A stretch of DNA of 64,000 nt from Streptomyces sp. NP160. GTDB lineage: Bacteria; Actinomycetota; Actinomycetes; Actinomycetales; Quadrisphaeraceae. The position numbers were made by a program, and so were the translations under genes. Positions 56,135-64,000 of this stretch are shown piece by piece. The notes below the pieces were generated by a model. It did no database searches. It saw only the letters and a program-made list of their open reading frames with translations, and was not told the DNA's origin. Position 1 is the stretch's first letter; every line of letters starts with the position of its first letter. The DNA is taken from positions 85,460 through 149,459 of the forward strand of contig NZ_VDMJ01000020.1 of assembly GCF_006335115.1 (NCBI RefSeq), read 5' to 3'.

Positions 56135-57411
56135 GCGCGGCCCCCGGCCCCACCGAGCAGGCCCGGCAGACCCGTCAGGACGACGACGGCGGACCCCGCC
56201 GCGCCCCGTCCTGGGCCAGGCCCTGGAGCAAGCTCCCCGAGGGCACCCTCGTGCCGCTGCTGGCGGTGCTCGCCTCCGCGGTCGTGCTGGTGACCGGGGC
56301 GCTGACGCTCGGCCAGGCCGGCGCGCTGGTCGGCCGCACGTGGAACGTGCTGGTGTTCCTCCTGGCCGCCGCCGTGCTGGCGGAGCTGGCCGGCAGGGCC
56401 GGCGTGTTCGAGGTGGCCGCGGTGTGGGCAGCCCGCCACGGCGGCGGGCGGACCTGGCGGCTGTGGCTGCTCGTCGTGGCCATCGCGGTGGCCGCCACGG
56501 TGACGCTCAGCCTGGACACCACGGCTGTGCTCCTGACCCCGGTGGTGCTGGCGCTGGCCCGGCGGACGGGCGCTCCGGCGTCGGTCGCGGCGCTGCTGGC
56601 GCTGACCTGCGCGTGGCTGGCCAACACCGCCTCCCTGCTGCTGCCGGTGTCCAACCTCACCAACCTGCTGGCCCTCGACGTGCTCGAGGGCGGGCCCGCC
56701 GGAGGCGGCGTCCCGGCGTTCGTGGCGCTGACGTGGCGCCCGGCGGTGGCCGCGGTGCTGGCGACCGTCGTCGTCCTCGCCGTGCTGCACCGGAGGGCGC
56801 TGCGCACCGGGTACTCCCCGCCGGAGCCGGCCGAGGTGGCCGACCGGGTGCTGCTCAAGGTGGCGGCGGCCGTGGTGGTGCTCGTGCTGCCGGCCCTGGC
56901 GGTCGGCCTGGAGCCGTGGGCCGTGGCGGGCACCGCGGCGCTGGTGCTGGGCGGGGTCTTCGCCGTGCGCAAGCGGTCGGCGCTGAGCTGGAGCATGCTG
57001 CCGCTGCCGCTGGCCGTCTCGGTGCTGGGCCTGTTCGTGGTGGTGGAGGCGCTGAACCAGCACGGCCTGACGTCCGTGCTGGCGTCCGTGGCCGGGCAGG
57101 GCGAGGGCTTCGGTGAGCTGCTGCGCCTGGCGGCGACGTCGGCGGTCGCCGCCAACGCCGTCGACAACCTTCCCGCCTACCTGGCCCTGCAGCCCCTGCT
57201 GTCGGCGCAGGACCCGCTGCGCACCGCCGCCGTGCTCGTCGGCGTGAACGCCGGTCCGCTCATCACGCCGTGGGGCTCGCTGGCGGTGCTGCTGTGGGCC
57301 CGCGCGTGCCGCGCCGAGGACGTGCCGGTGCAGTGGGGCCGGTTCGCGCTGCAGGGCCTCGTGCTCGTGCCCGTGGTGCTCGTGGCCGCGGTCGGCGCGC
57401 TCGTGCTGTGA
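56131..57411 (+). CDS. SLC13/ArsB-like membrane transporter
   Basis: 426 residues with about 11 membrane segments. Blocks SLDTTAVLLTPVVLALA, NTASLLLPVSNLTNLLAL, NAVDNLPAYLAL and NAGPLITPWGSLAVLLW are those of the ArsB/NhaD ion-transporter superfamily. It begins with a 35-residue hydrophilic tail and is coupled to yaaA by GTGA; the frame is open 1.2 kb upstream but only through rnpB and yaaA. No arsR, arsC or arsenite gene is adjacent, so an organic anion or other oxyanion is as likely as arsenite. The link with a peroxide protein suggests a stress-related solute. Confidence 0.85.
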   Translation: MSAAPGPTEQARQTRQDDDGGPRRAPSWARPWSKLPEGTLVPLLAVLASAVVLVTGALTLGQAGALVGRTWNVLVFLLAAAVLAELAGRAGVFEVAAVWAARHGGGRTWRLWLLVVAIAVAATVTLSLDTTAVLLTPVVLALARRTGAPASVAALLALTCAWLANTASLLLPVSNLTNLLALDVLEGGPAGGGVPAFVALTWRPAVAAVLATVVVLAVLHRRALRTGYSPPEPAEVADRVLLKVAAAVVVLVLPALAVGLEPWAVAGTAALVLGGVFAVRKRSALSWSMLPLPLAVSVLGLFVVVEALNQHGLTSVLASVAGQGEGFGELLRLAATSAVAANAVDNLPAYLALQPLLSAQDPLRTAAVLVGVNAGPLITPWGSLAVLLWARACRAEDVPVQWGRFALQGLVLVPVVLVAAVGALVL

Positions 57412-57421
57412 GCGCTCGGCC

Positions 57422-57844
57422 CTAGGACTGCCGCCAGGGCAGGCCCTCGGCGCGCCAGCCGCGGGCGCCGCGGTGGCCGTCGGCGTCGAGGTCGCCCTCG
57501 AAGCCGTCGAGCACGTTGTAGGAGCGCAGCCAGCCCCAGCGCGCCGCGGCGTCAGCGGCGGCGACCGAGCGGTGACCCGACCGGCAGAGGAACAGCACCT
57601 GCGCGTCCTTGGGCGCCACTCCCTGGAGCTGGGACAGGAACTGCGCGTTGTGCGCGCCGTCGGGGAAGCTCGTCCACTCCAGCGCCACCACCCGCCTGTC
57701 CAGCGCTGACAGGTCGGGCAGGCCCACGAAGACCCACTCCGCCTGGGTGCGGACGTCCACGAGCACCGCGCCCGGGTCCGCGGCGAGCGCGTCCCACGCC
57801 TGGCGCGGCGTGAGGTCCCCGGTGCGGGGCGCGAACGCGCTCAC
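57422..57844 (-). CDS. Rhodanese-like sulfurtransferase
   Basis: 140 residues, one rhodanese domain. VLVDVRTQAEWVFVGLPDL is the first conserved block, and the active-site loop is LCRSGHRS with Cys87, followed by AADAAARWGW and NVLDGFEGDLD. Such single-domain proteins move sulfane sulfur between thiols. The GTG at 57844 overlaps the TGA of the zinc-ribbon gene (4 nt). The loop C-R-S-G-H-R-S is that of GlpE/PspE-like enzymes. It ends the coupled operon 58.6-57.4 kb. Confidence 0.9.
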   Translation of the reverse strand: MSAFAPRTGDLTPRQAWDALAADPGAVLVDVRTQAEWVFVGLPDLSALDRRVVALEWTSFPDGAHNAQFLSQLQGVAPKDAQVLFLCRSGHRSVAAADAAARWGWLRSYNVLDGFEGDLDADGHRGARGWRAEGLPWRQS

Positions 57845-58593
57845 CGGCGCAGCTCGGGCTCGGGCGAGCGCACGAGGATCCGGTCGCACTCCTCGCACTG
57901 CACCACGTCGTCAGGGCCGGCGCCGGTGACGCGCCCGCGGAACGTGCCGGTGAAGGGCATCCGGCAGCCGCCGCACGTCTCCCCCACCACCGGCGCGGCG
58001 CCGAGGCCGTCGCGCTTCGCGCGGACCTGCTCGTAGAGCGCCACGAGCCCCTTGTCGAGCTGGCCGATGGCCCCGGCGCGCTGGGCGCCCACCTGCTCGT
58101 GCTCCGCGCGGGCCGCGGTGAGGGCGGTGTCGCGGGCGGCGACGAGCTTCGCGCGCTCACCCGACAGCCCGGCGGCGCGCTGCTCGAGCGCCGCGACCGC
58201 CTCGGCGGCGGACTCCTGGCGCTCCATGACCTCCAGCTGGGCGTCCTCCAGGCTGCGCAGGCGGCGCGTCAGCGCCTCGGCCTCCGCGAGGAGCTGCTGC
58301 AGCTCCTTGGCGGGGGTGCCGCCCGCGGCCAGGCGCTGGGAGGTGCGCTCCGCGCGGGCGCGCACCTGCTCCACCTCGGTCTCCGCGCGGGTGGCCTCCC
58401 GCTCGACGTCGGAGGCGACCGTGCGGGCGGCCACCAGCTCGTCGCGCAGCGTCCGCTCGGTGCCGTCCAGCGCCGCGATGGCGGCGTGCTCGGGCAGGGT
58501 GCGCGCGCGGTGGGCGATCTGCGCCAGGCGCGTGTCGAGGGCCTGCACGTCGAGCAGGCGGCGCTGGTCGCGGGCAGGGGCGGTGAGGCTCAT
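57841..58593 (-). CDS. Coiled-coil protein with C-terminal C4 zinc ribbon (CdsZ-like)
   Basis: 250 residues. Residues 8-190 are a long antiparallel coiled coil rich in Ala, Glu and Arg. The end holds a zinc ribbon: CGGCRMPF and CEECDRIL, four cysteines in two pairs. The family (COG1579) is typically next to Nif3-type genes in actinobacteria and chlamydiae, as here: its ATG overlaps the stop of the Nif3 gene (ATGA). It is thought to bind nucleic acid or to work as a scaffold; the function is open. Confidence 0.9.
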   Translation of the reverse strand: MSLTAPARDQRRLLDVQALDTRLAQIAHRARTLPEHAAIAALDGTERTLRDELVAARTVASDVEREATRAETEVEQVRARAERTSQRLAAGGTPAKELQQLLAEAEALTRRLRSLEDAQLEVMERQESAAEAVAALEQRAAGLSGERAKLVAARDTALTAARAEHEQVGAQRAGAIGQLDKGLVALYEQVRAKRDGLGAAPVVGETCGGCRMPFTGTFRGRVTGAGPDDVVQCEECDRILVRSPEPELRR

Positions 58594-59435
58594 CGGACGG
58601 TCCCGGCGGGCGAGGGCACGTGGAAGCTCCAGGGGTCGGACGACCGCACGGAGACGGACGTGGTGACGGACAGGCCGCGGTCGGCCAGGGCGGAGGAGAG
58701 GCGCTCGGCGGCGCCGTGCAGCCAGGGCCACTCGCTGGCCCAGTGGGAGACCTCCACGAGCGCCGTCCCCGGCGCCTGCTCGCGGGCCTCCGAGGCGGGG
58801 TGGTGGCGCAGGTCCGCGGTGACGTAGGCGTCCACGCCCGCGGCGCGGACCTCGGCGAAGAGCGAGTCGCCCGCGCCGCCGCAGACCGCCACGCGCTCGA
58901 CCACCGCGTCCGGGTCCCCGGCGACCCTCACCCCGCCCGCGGTGCCCGGCAGCGCCTGGGCCACCTGCTCGGCGAAGGCGCGCAGCGGGAGCGGGCGCTC
59001 CAGGCGGCCCACCCGCCCCAGGCCGAGCGAGGCGTCGTGGTCGGCGGTAACGAGGGGCTCCAGGTCCACCAGGCCGACCACGCGGGCCAGGGCGTCCGAG
59101 ACGCCGGGGCGGGCGGAGTCGGCGTTGGTGTGCGCGGTGACCAGGGCCACCCCGGAGCGCACCAGGCGGTGCACCACGCGGCCCTTGGGGAACGTCGCGG
59201 CCACCGTGGACGTGCCGCGCAGCAGCAGCGGGTGGTGCGCGAGCACCAGCTGCGCGCCCTCGTCGACGGCCTCGTCGACGACCTCCTCGACCGGGTCCAC
59301 GGCCAGCAGCACGCGGTCCACGAGGGCGTCGGGGTCTCCGCAGACCAGGCCCGGGCGGTCCCAGTCCTCCGCCCAGGACGGCGGGTACAGCTCGTCGAGG
59401 ACGGCGACGACCTGCGCCAGCGTCGGGGTGCTCAC
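58590..59435 (-). CDS. Nif3-like dinuclear metal-centre hexameric protein
   Basis: 281 residues, YbgI/Nif3 family. The metal ligands include His67 and His68 in [12 protein letters not shown], Asp in HTNADSA, and the C-terminal His-Trp in [21 protein letters not shown] is the mid block. These proteins form a ring of six with two metals per subunit; a hydrolase or GTP cyclohydrolase-like activity has been reported for relatives, but the physiological role is unsettled. It heads the operon with the zinc-ribbon and rhodanese genes. GTG start at 59435, just upstream of tRNA-Val. Confidence 0.9.
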   Translation of the reverse strand: MSTPTLAQVVAVLDELYPPSWAEDWDRPGLVCGDPDALVDRVLLAVDPVEEVVDEAVDEGAQLVLAHHPLLLRGTSTVAATFPKGRVVHRLVRSGVALVTAHTNADSARPGVSDALARVVGLVDLEPLVTADHDASLGLGRVGRLERPLPLRAFAEQVAQALPGTAGGVRVAGDPDAVVERVAVCGGAGDSLFAEVRAAGVDAYVTADLRHHPASEAREQAPGTALVEVSHWASEWPWLHGAAERLSSALADRGLSVTTSVSVRSSDPWSFHVPSPAGTVR

Positions 59436-59454
59436 GTCCGCGAGGGTAGTGGGG

Positions 59455-59527
59455 TGGGCCCGGCCGGGTTCGAACCGACGACGGCCGCGGTGTAAGCGCG
59501 GTGCTCTACCAGCTGAGCTACAGGCCC
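59455..59527 (-). tRNA. tRNA-Val (anticodon UAC)
   Basis: 73 nt on the minus strand. The acceptor stem GGGCCTG pairs with CGGGCCC (one G-U). The anticodon stem CCGCG/CGCGG holds the loop CTTACAC, anticodon TAC. The T-loop is TTCGAAC, and the D-arm has TAGCTCAGCTGGTAGAGCA. The discriminator base is A. The genome does not encode the full CCA, since ACC is followed by C. Confidence 0.96.
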
Positions 59528-59540
59528 TGGCGGAGGCCGC

Positions 59541-59963
59541 TCAGCGACGGCCCCGGCCGCTCACCAGGCGGATCGCCGTCCAGTCCGGTGACGGCTTCAC
59601 CGTGCTGGTGGCGAAGAGCCCGGCCGTCGGGGCGGCCTCCTCCACGTCGGAGGGGCGCACGTGGCCCGGGCTGCCGGCCTTGGGGGTGAGCAGCCACACC
59701 ACGCCGTCGTCGGCGAGGGAGACCAGGGAGTCGACGAGGGCGTCGACCAGGTCGCCGTCGTCCTCGCGCCACCACAGCAGCACGGCGTCGACGACGTCGA
59801 CGTCGTGCTCGTCCAGCATCTGCTCGCCGGTGAGGTCCTCGACCTCGTCGCGCAGGTCGTGGTCGACGTCGTGGTCGTAGCCGCGCTCCTGCACCGCCTG
59901 GCCCGCGCGCAGGCCCAGCCGGGCCGCCCCGCTCGTGGCGGGTGCCCCCGCGGTCTCGCTCAC
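59541..59963 (-). CDS. DUF3052 family protein
   Basis: 140 residues: LGLRAGQAVQERGYDHDVDHDLRDEVE, then VVDAVLLWWREDDGDLVDALVDSL, VVWLLTPKAG and FATSTVKPSPDWTAIRLV, cited by the short motifs AGQAVQE, LLWWRED and LLTPKAG. The DUF3052 family is restricted to actinobacteria and often lies beside aceE, as it does here with fdhD between. The fold is not assigned by me. GTG 59963 with GGGGAGA upstream. The gene ends 13 bp before tRNA-Val begins on the same strand. Confidence 0.9.
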   Translation of the reverse strand: MSETAGAPATSGAARLGLRAGQAVQERGYDHDVDHDLRDEVEDLTGEQMLDEHDVDVVDAVLLWWREDDGDLVDALVDSLVSLADDGVVWLLTPKAGSPGHVRPSDVEEAAPTAGLFATSTVKPSPDWTAIRLVSGRGRR

Positions 59964-60082
59964 GCTCGATCTCCCCCCAGTGGTGGTGCCGCCTCCCGCG
60001 GACGCCCTCTGCCGCGCTGCACTGCGCCAGCGGCTCGCTGGCCGCCCGAACGCTACCGCCTCGCACCCCGGCGCAGCGGCAC

Positions 60083-60088
60083 TAACCT
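60083..60088 (+). promoter_or_regulatory. -10 hexamer TAACCT for fdhD
   Basis: TAACCT is followed by 6 nt (GGCGGG) and the ATG of fdhD. The spacing fits a leaderless transcript, although the short G-rich spacer could also serve weakly as a ribosome site. Confidence 0.45.
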
Positions 60089-60094
60089 GGCGGG

Positions 60095-61018
60095 ATGGCG
60101 CGCTCGAGCCCCCGGCGCCCGGTGCTGCGCCTCGACGCGGCGCTCGGCACGGCCGTGAACCGCCCGGACTCCCTGGCCGCCGAGGAGCCCCTCGAGGTGC
60201 GCGTCCGCGCCCTCGACGCGCCGGCCGCGGAGCCCGTCGTCGTCACCATGAGGACGCCAGGCGACGACGTCGACCTCGCCCTGGGGTTCCTGCTGACCGA
60301 GGGCCTGCTCGCCGGCCCCGACGATGTCGCCGCGGCCGTGCACTGCGGAGACCCGGACCCCGCCGACGAGTCCGGCCTGTCCTCGATGAACGTCATCGAG
60401 CTCACGCTGCGCCCGGGCGTGCCCGCCCCCGACCTCGAGGGGCGGCGGACCTTCGGGATGACCTCGGCCTGCGGGGTGTGCGGCACGGCGAGCATCGACG
60501 CCGTCTCCCGCCGCAGCCGGCACGACCTGCGCGAGGACCCGACCGCCGTGGCGCCCGAGGTGCTGCTGTCCCTGCCCGACCGGCTGCGCGAGGCCCAGCG
60601 CGTGTTCGCGCGCACCGGCGGGCTGCACGCCGCGGGGCTCTTCACCGCCGAGGGGGACCTGCTGGCCGTCGCCGAGGACGTCGGCCGCCACAACGCCGTC
60701 GACAAGGTGCTCGGCCGCGCCGCCCGCCAGGGCCTCGGCGGCGGCTGGCCGCTGCGCGGCACGGTGCTCCAGGTGAGCGGTCGGGCCTCCTTCGAGCTGG
60801 TGCAGAAGGCGTGGTGCGGGGGCGTGCCGGTGCTGTCGGCGGTCTCCGCGCCGTCCTCGCTCGCCGTCGACCTCGCCCAGCGGGCGGGGATGGGGCTGGC
60901 CGGGTTCGTCCGCGCTCCCCGCCTGAACGCCTACGCGGGGCAGGAGCGGTTCCTGCCGCTCGCCGGCCGCGAGGGCGCCGCTGTGACCGCGAGCACGGCC
61001 GGTGCGACCGGGGGGTGA
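60095..61018 (+). CDS. fdhD: Formate dehydrogenase accessory sulfurtransferase FdhD
   Basis: 307 residues. The sulfur-carrying loop is SACGVCG with Cys126 and Cys129, preceded by [12 protein letters not shown], and [26 protein letters not shown] and [14 protein letters not shown] follow. FdhD passes sulfur from the desulfurase IscS to the molybdenum cofactor of formate dehydrogenases. No formate dehydrogenase or moa/mob gene is in the window, so the partner is elsewhere. ATG 60095. It lies between the DUF3052 gene (divergent, 131 bp apart) and aceE. Confidence 0.93.
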   Translation: MARSSPRRPVLRLDAALGTAVNRPDSLAAEEPLEVRVRALDAPAAEPVVVTMRTPGDDVDLALGFLLTEGLLAGPDDVAAAVHCGDPDPADESGLSSMNVIELTLRPGVPAPDLEGRRTFGMTSACGVCGTASIDAVSRRSRHDLREDPTAVAPEVLLSLPDRLREAQRVFARTGGLHAAGLFTAEGDLLAVAEDVGRHNAVDKVLGRAARQGLGGGWPLRGTVLQVSGRASFELVQKAWCGGVPVLSAVSAPSSLAVDLAQRAGMGLAGFVRAPRLNAYAGQERFLPLAGREGAAVTASTAGATGG

Positions 61019-61151
61019 ACATCCCTGGCCGGGAGGGCAGGATGGAGGGGCCCCGACGCGGCCCTGCAGCGCTCCACCTCGCGCCTGCGCGGAACGCCGG
61101 GGGCCCGCGGCGCCACCCGCCGCGGGGACGACGAGCGATGTGGAGACCAAC

Positions 61152-63959
61152 GTGGCACCACGCGACGAGGTCGCTGAGCTGGGAGCCCTGGCGGGCCCCC
61201 TGCACCAGACCGACGCCGACCCGGAGGAGACCGGTGAGTGGCTCGGGTCCGTCGACGGCCTGGTCGAGGCCCGCGGCGGCGACCGCGCCTCCTTCGTCCT
61301 GCGCAGCGCACTGGTGCGCGCGCGCGAGCTGGGGTCACCGGTCCCCGGGCTGATCTCGACGGACTACGTCAACACCATCCCGCCGCAGGACGAGCCCGAC
61401 TTCCCCGGCGACGAGGCGATCGAGCGCCGCTACCGCGCCTGGAACCGGTGGAACGCCGCGGTGATGGTGCACCGCGCGCAGCGCCCCGGCATCGGCGTCG
61501 GCGGCCACATCTCCACGTACGCGTCCTCGGCGACCCTGTACGAGGTCGGCTTCAACCACTTCTGGCGCGGCCCGGACCACCCCGGCGGCGGCGACCACGT
61601 CTTCATCCAGGGCCACGCCTCCCCCGGCACCTACGCCCGCGCGTTCCTCGAGGGCCGCCTGTCCGAGGACGACCTCGACGGCTTCCGCCAGGAGCTCACC
61701 TCCCCCGGCCGCGGGCTGCCCAGCTACCCGCACCCGCGCCTCATGAAGGGCTTCTGGGAGTTCCCCACGGTCTCCATGGGCCTGGGCCCGGCGAACGCGA
61801 TCTACCAGGCGCAGTTCGACAGGTACCTGCACAACCGCGGCATCAAGGACACCTCCGACCAGCACACCTGGGCGTTCCTCGGCGACGGCGAGATGGACGA
61901 GCCGGAGAGCCGCGGCCTGCTGCAGCTGGCCGGCTACGAGGGCCTGGACAACCTCACCTTCGTGGTCAACTGCAACCTGCAGCGCCTCGACGGCCCGGTC
62001 CGCGGCAACCACAAGATCATCCAGGAGCTGGAGTCGTTCTTCCTGGGCGCCGGCTGGAACGTCATCAAGGTCGTGTGGGGCCGCGAGTGGGACCCGCTGC
62101 TGGCCAAGGACACCGAGGGCGCGCTCGTCGGCCTGATGAACCGCACCCTCGACGGCGACTACCAGACGTACCGCGCCGAGGACGGCTCGTTCATCCGCGA
62201 GCACTTCTTCGGCCGCGACGAGCGCACGGCCAAGATCGTCGAGGGCATGACCGACGACGAGATCTGGTCGCTCAAGCGCGGCGGTCACGACTACCGCAAG
62301 GTCTTCGCGGCCTACCAGGCGGCCACGGCCAAGAACGGCAAGCCGACCGTCATCCTCGCCAAGACCATCAAGGGCTACGGGCTGGGCAAGCACTTCGCGG
62401 GCCGCAACGCCACGCACCAGATGAAGAAGATGACGCTGGAGGACCTCAAGGCCTTCCGCGACGGCCTGAAGATCCCCGTCACCGACGCCCAGCTCGAGGC
62501 CGACCCGTACCGCCCGCCGTACTACCACCCGGGCGCGGACGCGCCGGAGATCCAGTACCTGCAGGAGCGCCGCAAGGCCCTCGGCGGGTACATCCCGTCC
62601 CGCCGGACGTCCTCGAAGGCGCTGGCGCTACCGGGCGACTCCGCCTACACCGTGGTCAAGCGCGGGTCGGGCAAGCAGCAGATCGCCACCACGATGGCGT
62701 TCGTCCGGCTGCTCAAGGACCTCATGCGCGACAAGGAGTTCGGCCCCCGCGTGGTGCCGATCATCCCCGACGAGGCCCGCACGTTCGGCATGGACTCGTT
62801 CTTCCCGACGGCCAAGATCTACAACCCGGAGGGCCAGCAGTACACCTCCGTGGACCGCGAGCTGATGCTGGCGTACAAGGAGTCGACCTCCGGGCAGATC
62901 CTCCACCTGGGCATCAACGAGGCCGGGTCCGCGGCGGCGTTCCAGGCGGCGTCGACGTCGTACGCCACCCACGGCGAGCCGATGCTGCCGGTCTACATCT
63001 TCTACTCGATGTTCGGCTTCCAGCGGACCGGCGACGCCTTCTGGGCCACCGCCGACCAGATGGGCCGCGGCTTCCTCCTGGGCGCCACCGCCGGCCGCAC
63101 CACGCTGACCGGCGAGGGCCTGCAGCACGCCGACGGGCACTCGCTGCTGCTCGCGTCCACCAACCCCGCGGTGGTCGCCTACGACCCGGCGTACGCCTAC
63201 GAGATCGGGCACATCGTCCGCGACGGCCTCGAGCGGATGTACGGCGAGGGCTCCACGGACGTCCAGGACAGCGAGTCCGACCGCAAGAACCTCGGCCAGG
63301 TCGGGCTGCGCGACCCGAACGTCTTCTACTACCTCACGGTCTACAACGAGCCGATGGTCCAGCCGGCCGAGCCGGAGGGCGTGGACGTCGAGGGCATCAT
63401 CAAGGGCATGCACAAGATCGCCTCCGCGCCCTCCGGCGAGGAGGGGGCGCCGCGCGTGCAGCTGCTCGCCTCCGGCGTCGGCGTGCCGTGGGCGCTCGAG
63501 GCGCAGGAGCTGCTCGCCAAGGACTTCGGCGTCCTCGCCGACGTCTGGTCCGTGACCAGCTGGAACGAGCTCCGCCGCGACGGCCTGGCCTGCGACGAGG
63601 CGGCGTTCACCAACCCCTCCGAGGAGCCGCCGGTGCCGTTCGTGGCCCAGCAGCTCGAGGGGTCGCAGGGCCCGGTCATCGCCGTGTCCGACTGGATGCG
63701 CGCCGTGCCGGACCTCATCCGCCAGTGGGTGCCCAACGAGTACGTCTCGCTCGGCACCGACGGGTTCGGCCTGTCCGACACCCGGGCGGCGGTGCGCCGG
63801 CACTACCACGTCGACGGGCCGAGCATCGCCTACCGGGCGCTGCAGGTGCTCGCGCGCCGCGGCGAGGTCGACCGCGGCCTGCCGGTGAAGGCGTACGAGC
63901 AGTACCGCCTCGACGACGTCAACGCCGGCACCTCCGGCAACGCCGGCGGCGACGCCTGA
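61152..63959 (+). CDS. aceE: Pyruvate dehydrogenase E1 component (homodimeric)
   Basis: 935 residues. It decarboxylates pyruvate with thiamine diphosphate and hands the acetyl group to lipoyl E2. The TPP motif is [11 protein letters not shown] (near 244) ending at [53 protein letters not shown] and [15 protein letters not shown] are blocks of the single-chain AceE. GTG 61152 has GGAG 6 nt before it; a GTG at 61140 lacks such a site. The length fits the homodimeric form used by actinobacteria. The E2 gene is not in the window, as expected for this group. Confidence 0.95.
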   Translation: MAPRDEVAELGALAGPLHQTDADPEETGEWLGSVDGLVEARGGDRASFVLRSALVRARELGSPVPGLISTDYVNTIPPQDEPDFPGDEAIERRYRAWNRWNAAVMVHRAQRPGIGVGGHISTYASSATLYEVGFNHFWRGPDHPGGGDHVFIQGHASPGTYARAFLEGRLSEDDLDGFRQELTSPGRGLPSYPHPRLMKGFWEFPTVSMGLGPANAIYQAQFDRYLHNRGIKDTSDQHTWAFLGDGEMDEPESRGLLQLAGYEGLDNLTFVVNCNLQRLDGPVRGNHKIIQELESFFLGAGWNVIKVVWGREWDPLLAKDTEGALVGLMNRTLDGDYQTYRAEDGSFIREHFFGRDERTAKIVEGMTDDEIWSLKRGGHDYRKVFAAYQAATAKNGKPTVILAKTIKGYGLGKHFAGRNATHQMKKMTLEDLKAFRDGLKIPVTDAQLEADPYRPPYYHPGADAPEIQYLQERRKALGGYIPSRRTSSKALALPGDSAYTVVKRGSGKQQIATTMAFVRLLKDLMRDKEFGPRVVPIIPDEARTFGMDSFFPTAKIYNPEGQQYTSVDRELMLAYKESTSGQILHLGINEAGSAAAFQAASTSYATHGEPMLPVYIFYSMFGFQRTGDAFWATADQMGRGFLLGATAGRTTLTGEGLQHADGHSLLLASTNPAVVAYDPAYAYEIGHIVRDGLERMYGEGSTDVQDSESDRKNLGQVGLRDPNVFYYLTVYNEPMVQPAEPEGVDVEGIIKGMHKIASAPSGEEGAPRVQLLASGVGVPWALEAQELLAKDFGVLADVWSVTSWNELRRDGLACDEAAFTNPSEEPPVPFVAQQLEGSQGPVIAVSDWMRAVPDLIRQWVPNEYVSLGTDGFGLSDTRAAVRRHYHVDGPSIAYRALQVLARRGEVDRGLPVKAYEQYRLDDVNAGTSGNAGGDA

Positions 63960-64000
63960 CGCACCTCACCCGAGGTCCTCGCGGAGGGCCGGCCCGGGCT

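Overview
The window is about 64 kb of very GC-rich DNA with tightly packed genes, many sharing 4-nt stop/start overlaps. The gene content points to an actinomycete (Actinomycetota): a GlnA2-GlnE neighbourhood, polyphosphate glucokinase, an F420-dependent nitroreductase family protein, an ANTAR regulator, a homodimeric AceE with a neighbouring DUF3052 gene, MetAP type I with a proline-rich extension, and a type-A RNase P RNA. A member of the Kineosporiales or a relative is my guess, but no rRNA is present to settle it. I see no insertion sequence, phage, CRISPR array or plasmid function.

Layout. 0-7.8 kb is housekeeping: a transglutaminase-like protein cut by the left edge, an AnsP-type amino-acid permease, a soluble Ser/Thr kinase divergent from proC, nadK, a DDN-type nitroreductase, ogt and an aldehyde dehydrogenase. 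7.9-18.7 kb is a long co-directional glycan cluster: carbamoyltransferase, GT2-GmhB fusion, GT9, a GT-B glycosyltransferase, GT4, a GmhA-HldE three-domain fusion, SDR and a second GT9. It is followed by an OhrR-like MarR gene and an alpha/beta hydrolase. Two fused polypeptides thus encode every step from sedoheptulose 7-phosphate to ADP-D-glycero-beta-D-manno-heptose, but no HldD epimerase is seen. 20.2-26.8 kb holds map, an AlkA-type glycosylase, a UDP-glucuronate decarboxylase coupled to a 2'-5' RNA ligase-like protein, and a divergent operon of two GT2 enzymes with two small unknown proteins.

26.8-36.3 kb is nitrogen and cofactor metabolism: glnA2, a class I amidotransferase and glnE in one coupled operon, then an MFS exporter, nadE and panB. 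36.3-43.2 kb has a GAF-SpoIIE-HATPase phosphatase, a DUF2975/XRE pair, a GlgC-like protein, a VOC protein, the remnant of a WYL regulator, a small SPOR-like protein, a second map and ppgK. 43.2-49.7 kb looks like a stress and envelope region: CsbD, STAS, GAF-ANTAR, PRC-barrel/DUF2382, a second DUF2382, Asp23 and an SGNH hydrolase. 49.7-64 kb carries kup, cls, a FadR-type regulator lacking its first DNA-binding helix, rnpB, yaaA, an ArsB-like transporter, rhodanese, a zinc-ribbon coiled-coil protein, a Nif3 protein, tRNA-Val, DUF3052, fdhD and aceE.

Regulation. At least eight start codons lie 6-8 nt downstream of a TANNNT hexamer, with little or no Shine-Dalgarno sequence, which suggests widespread leaderless transcription. 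Inside operons, translational coupling through GTGA/ATGA/TTGA overlaps is the rule. Several intergenic regions carry long perfect hairpins, and one divergent promoter region holds a 42-bp tandem repeat.
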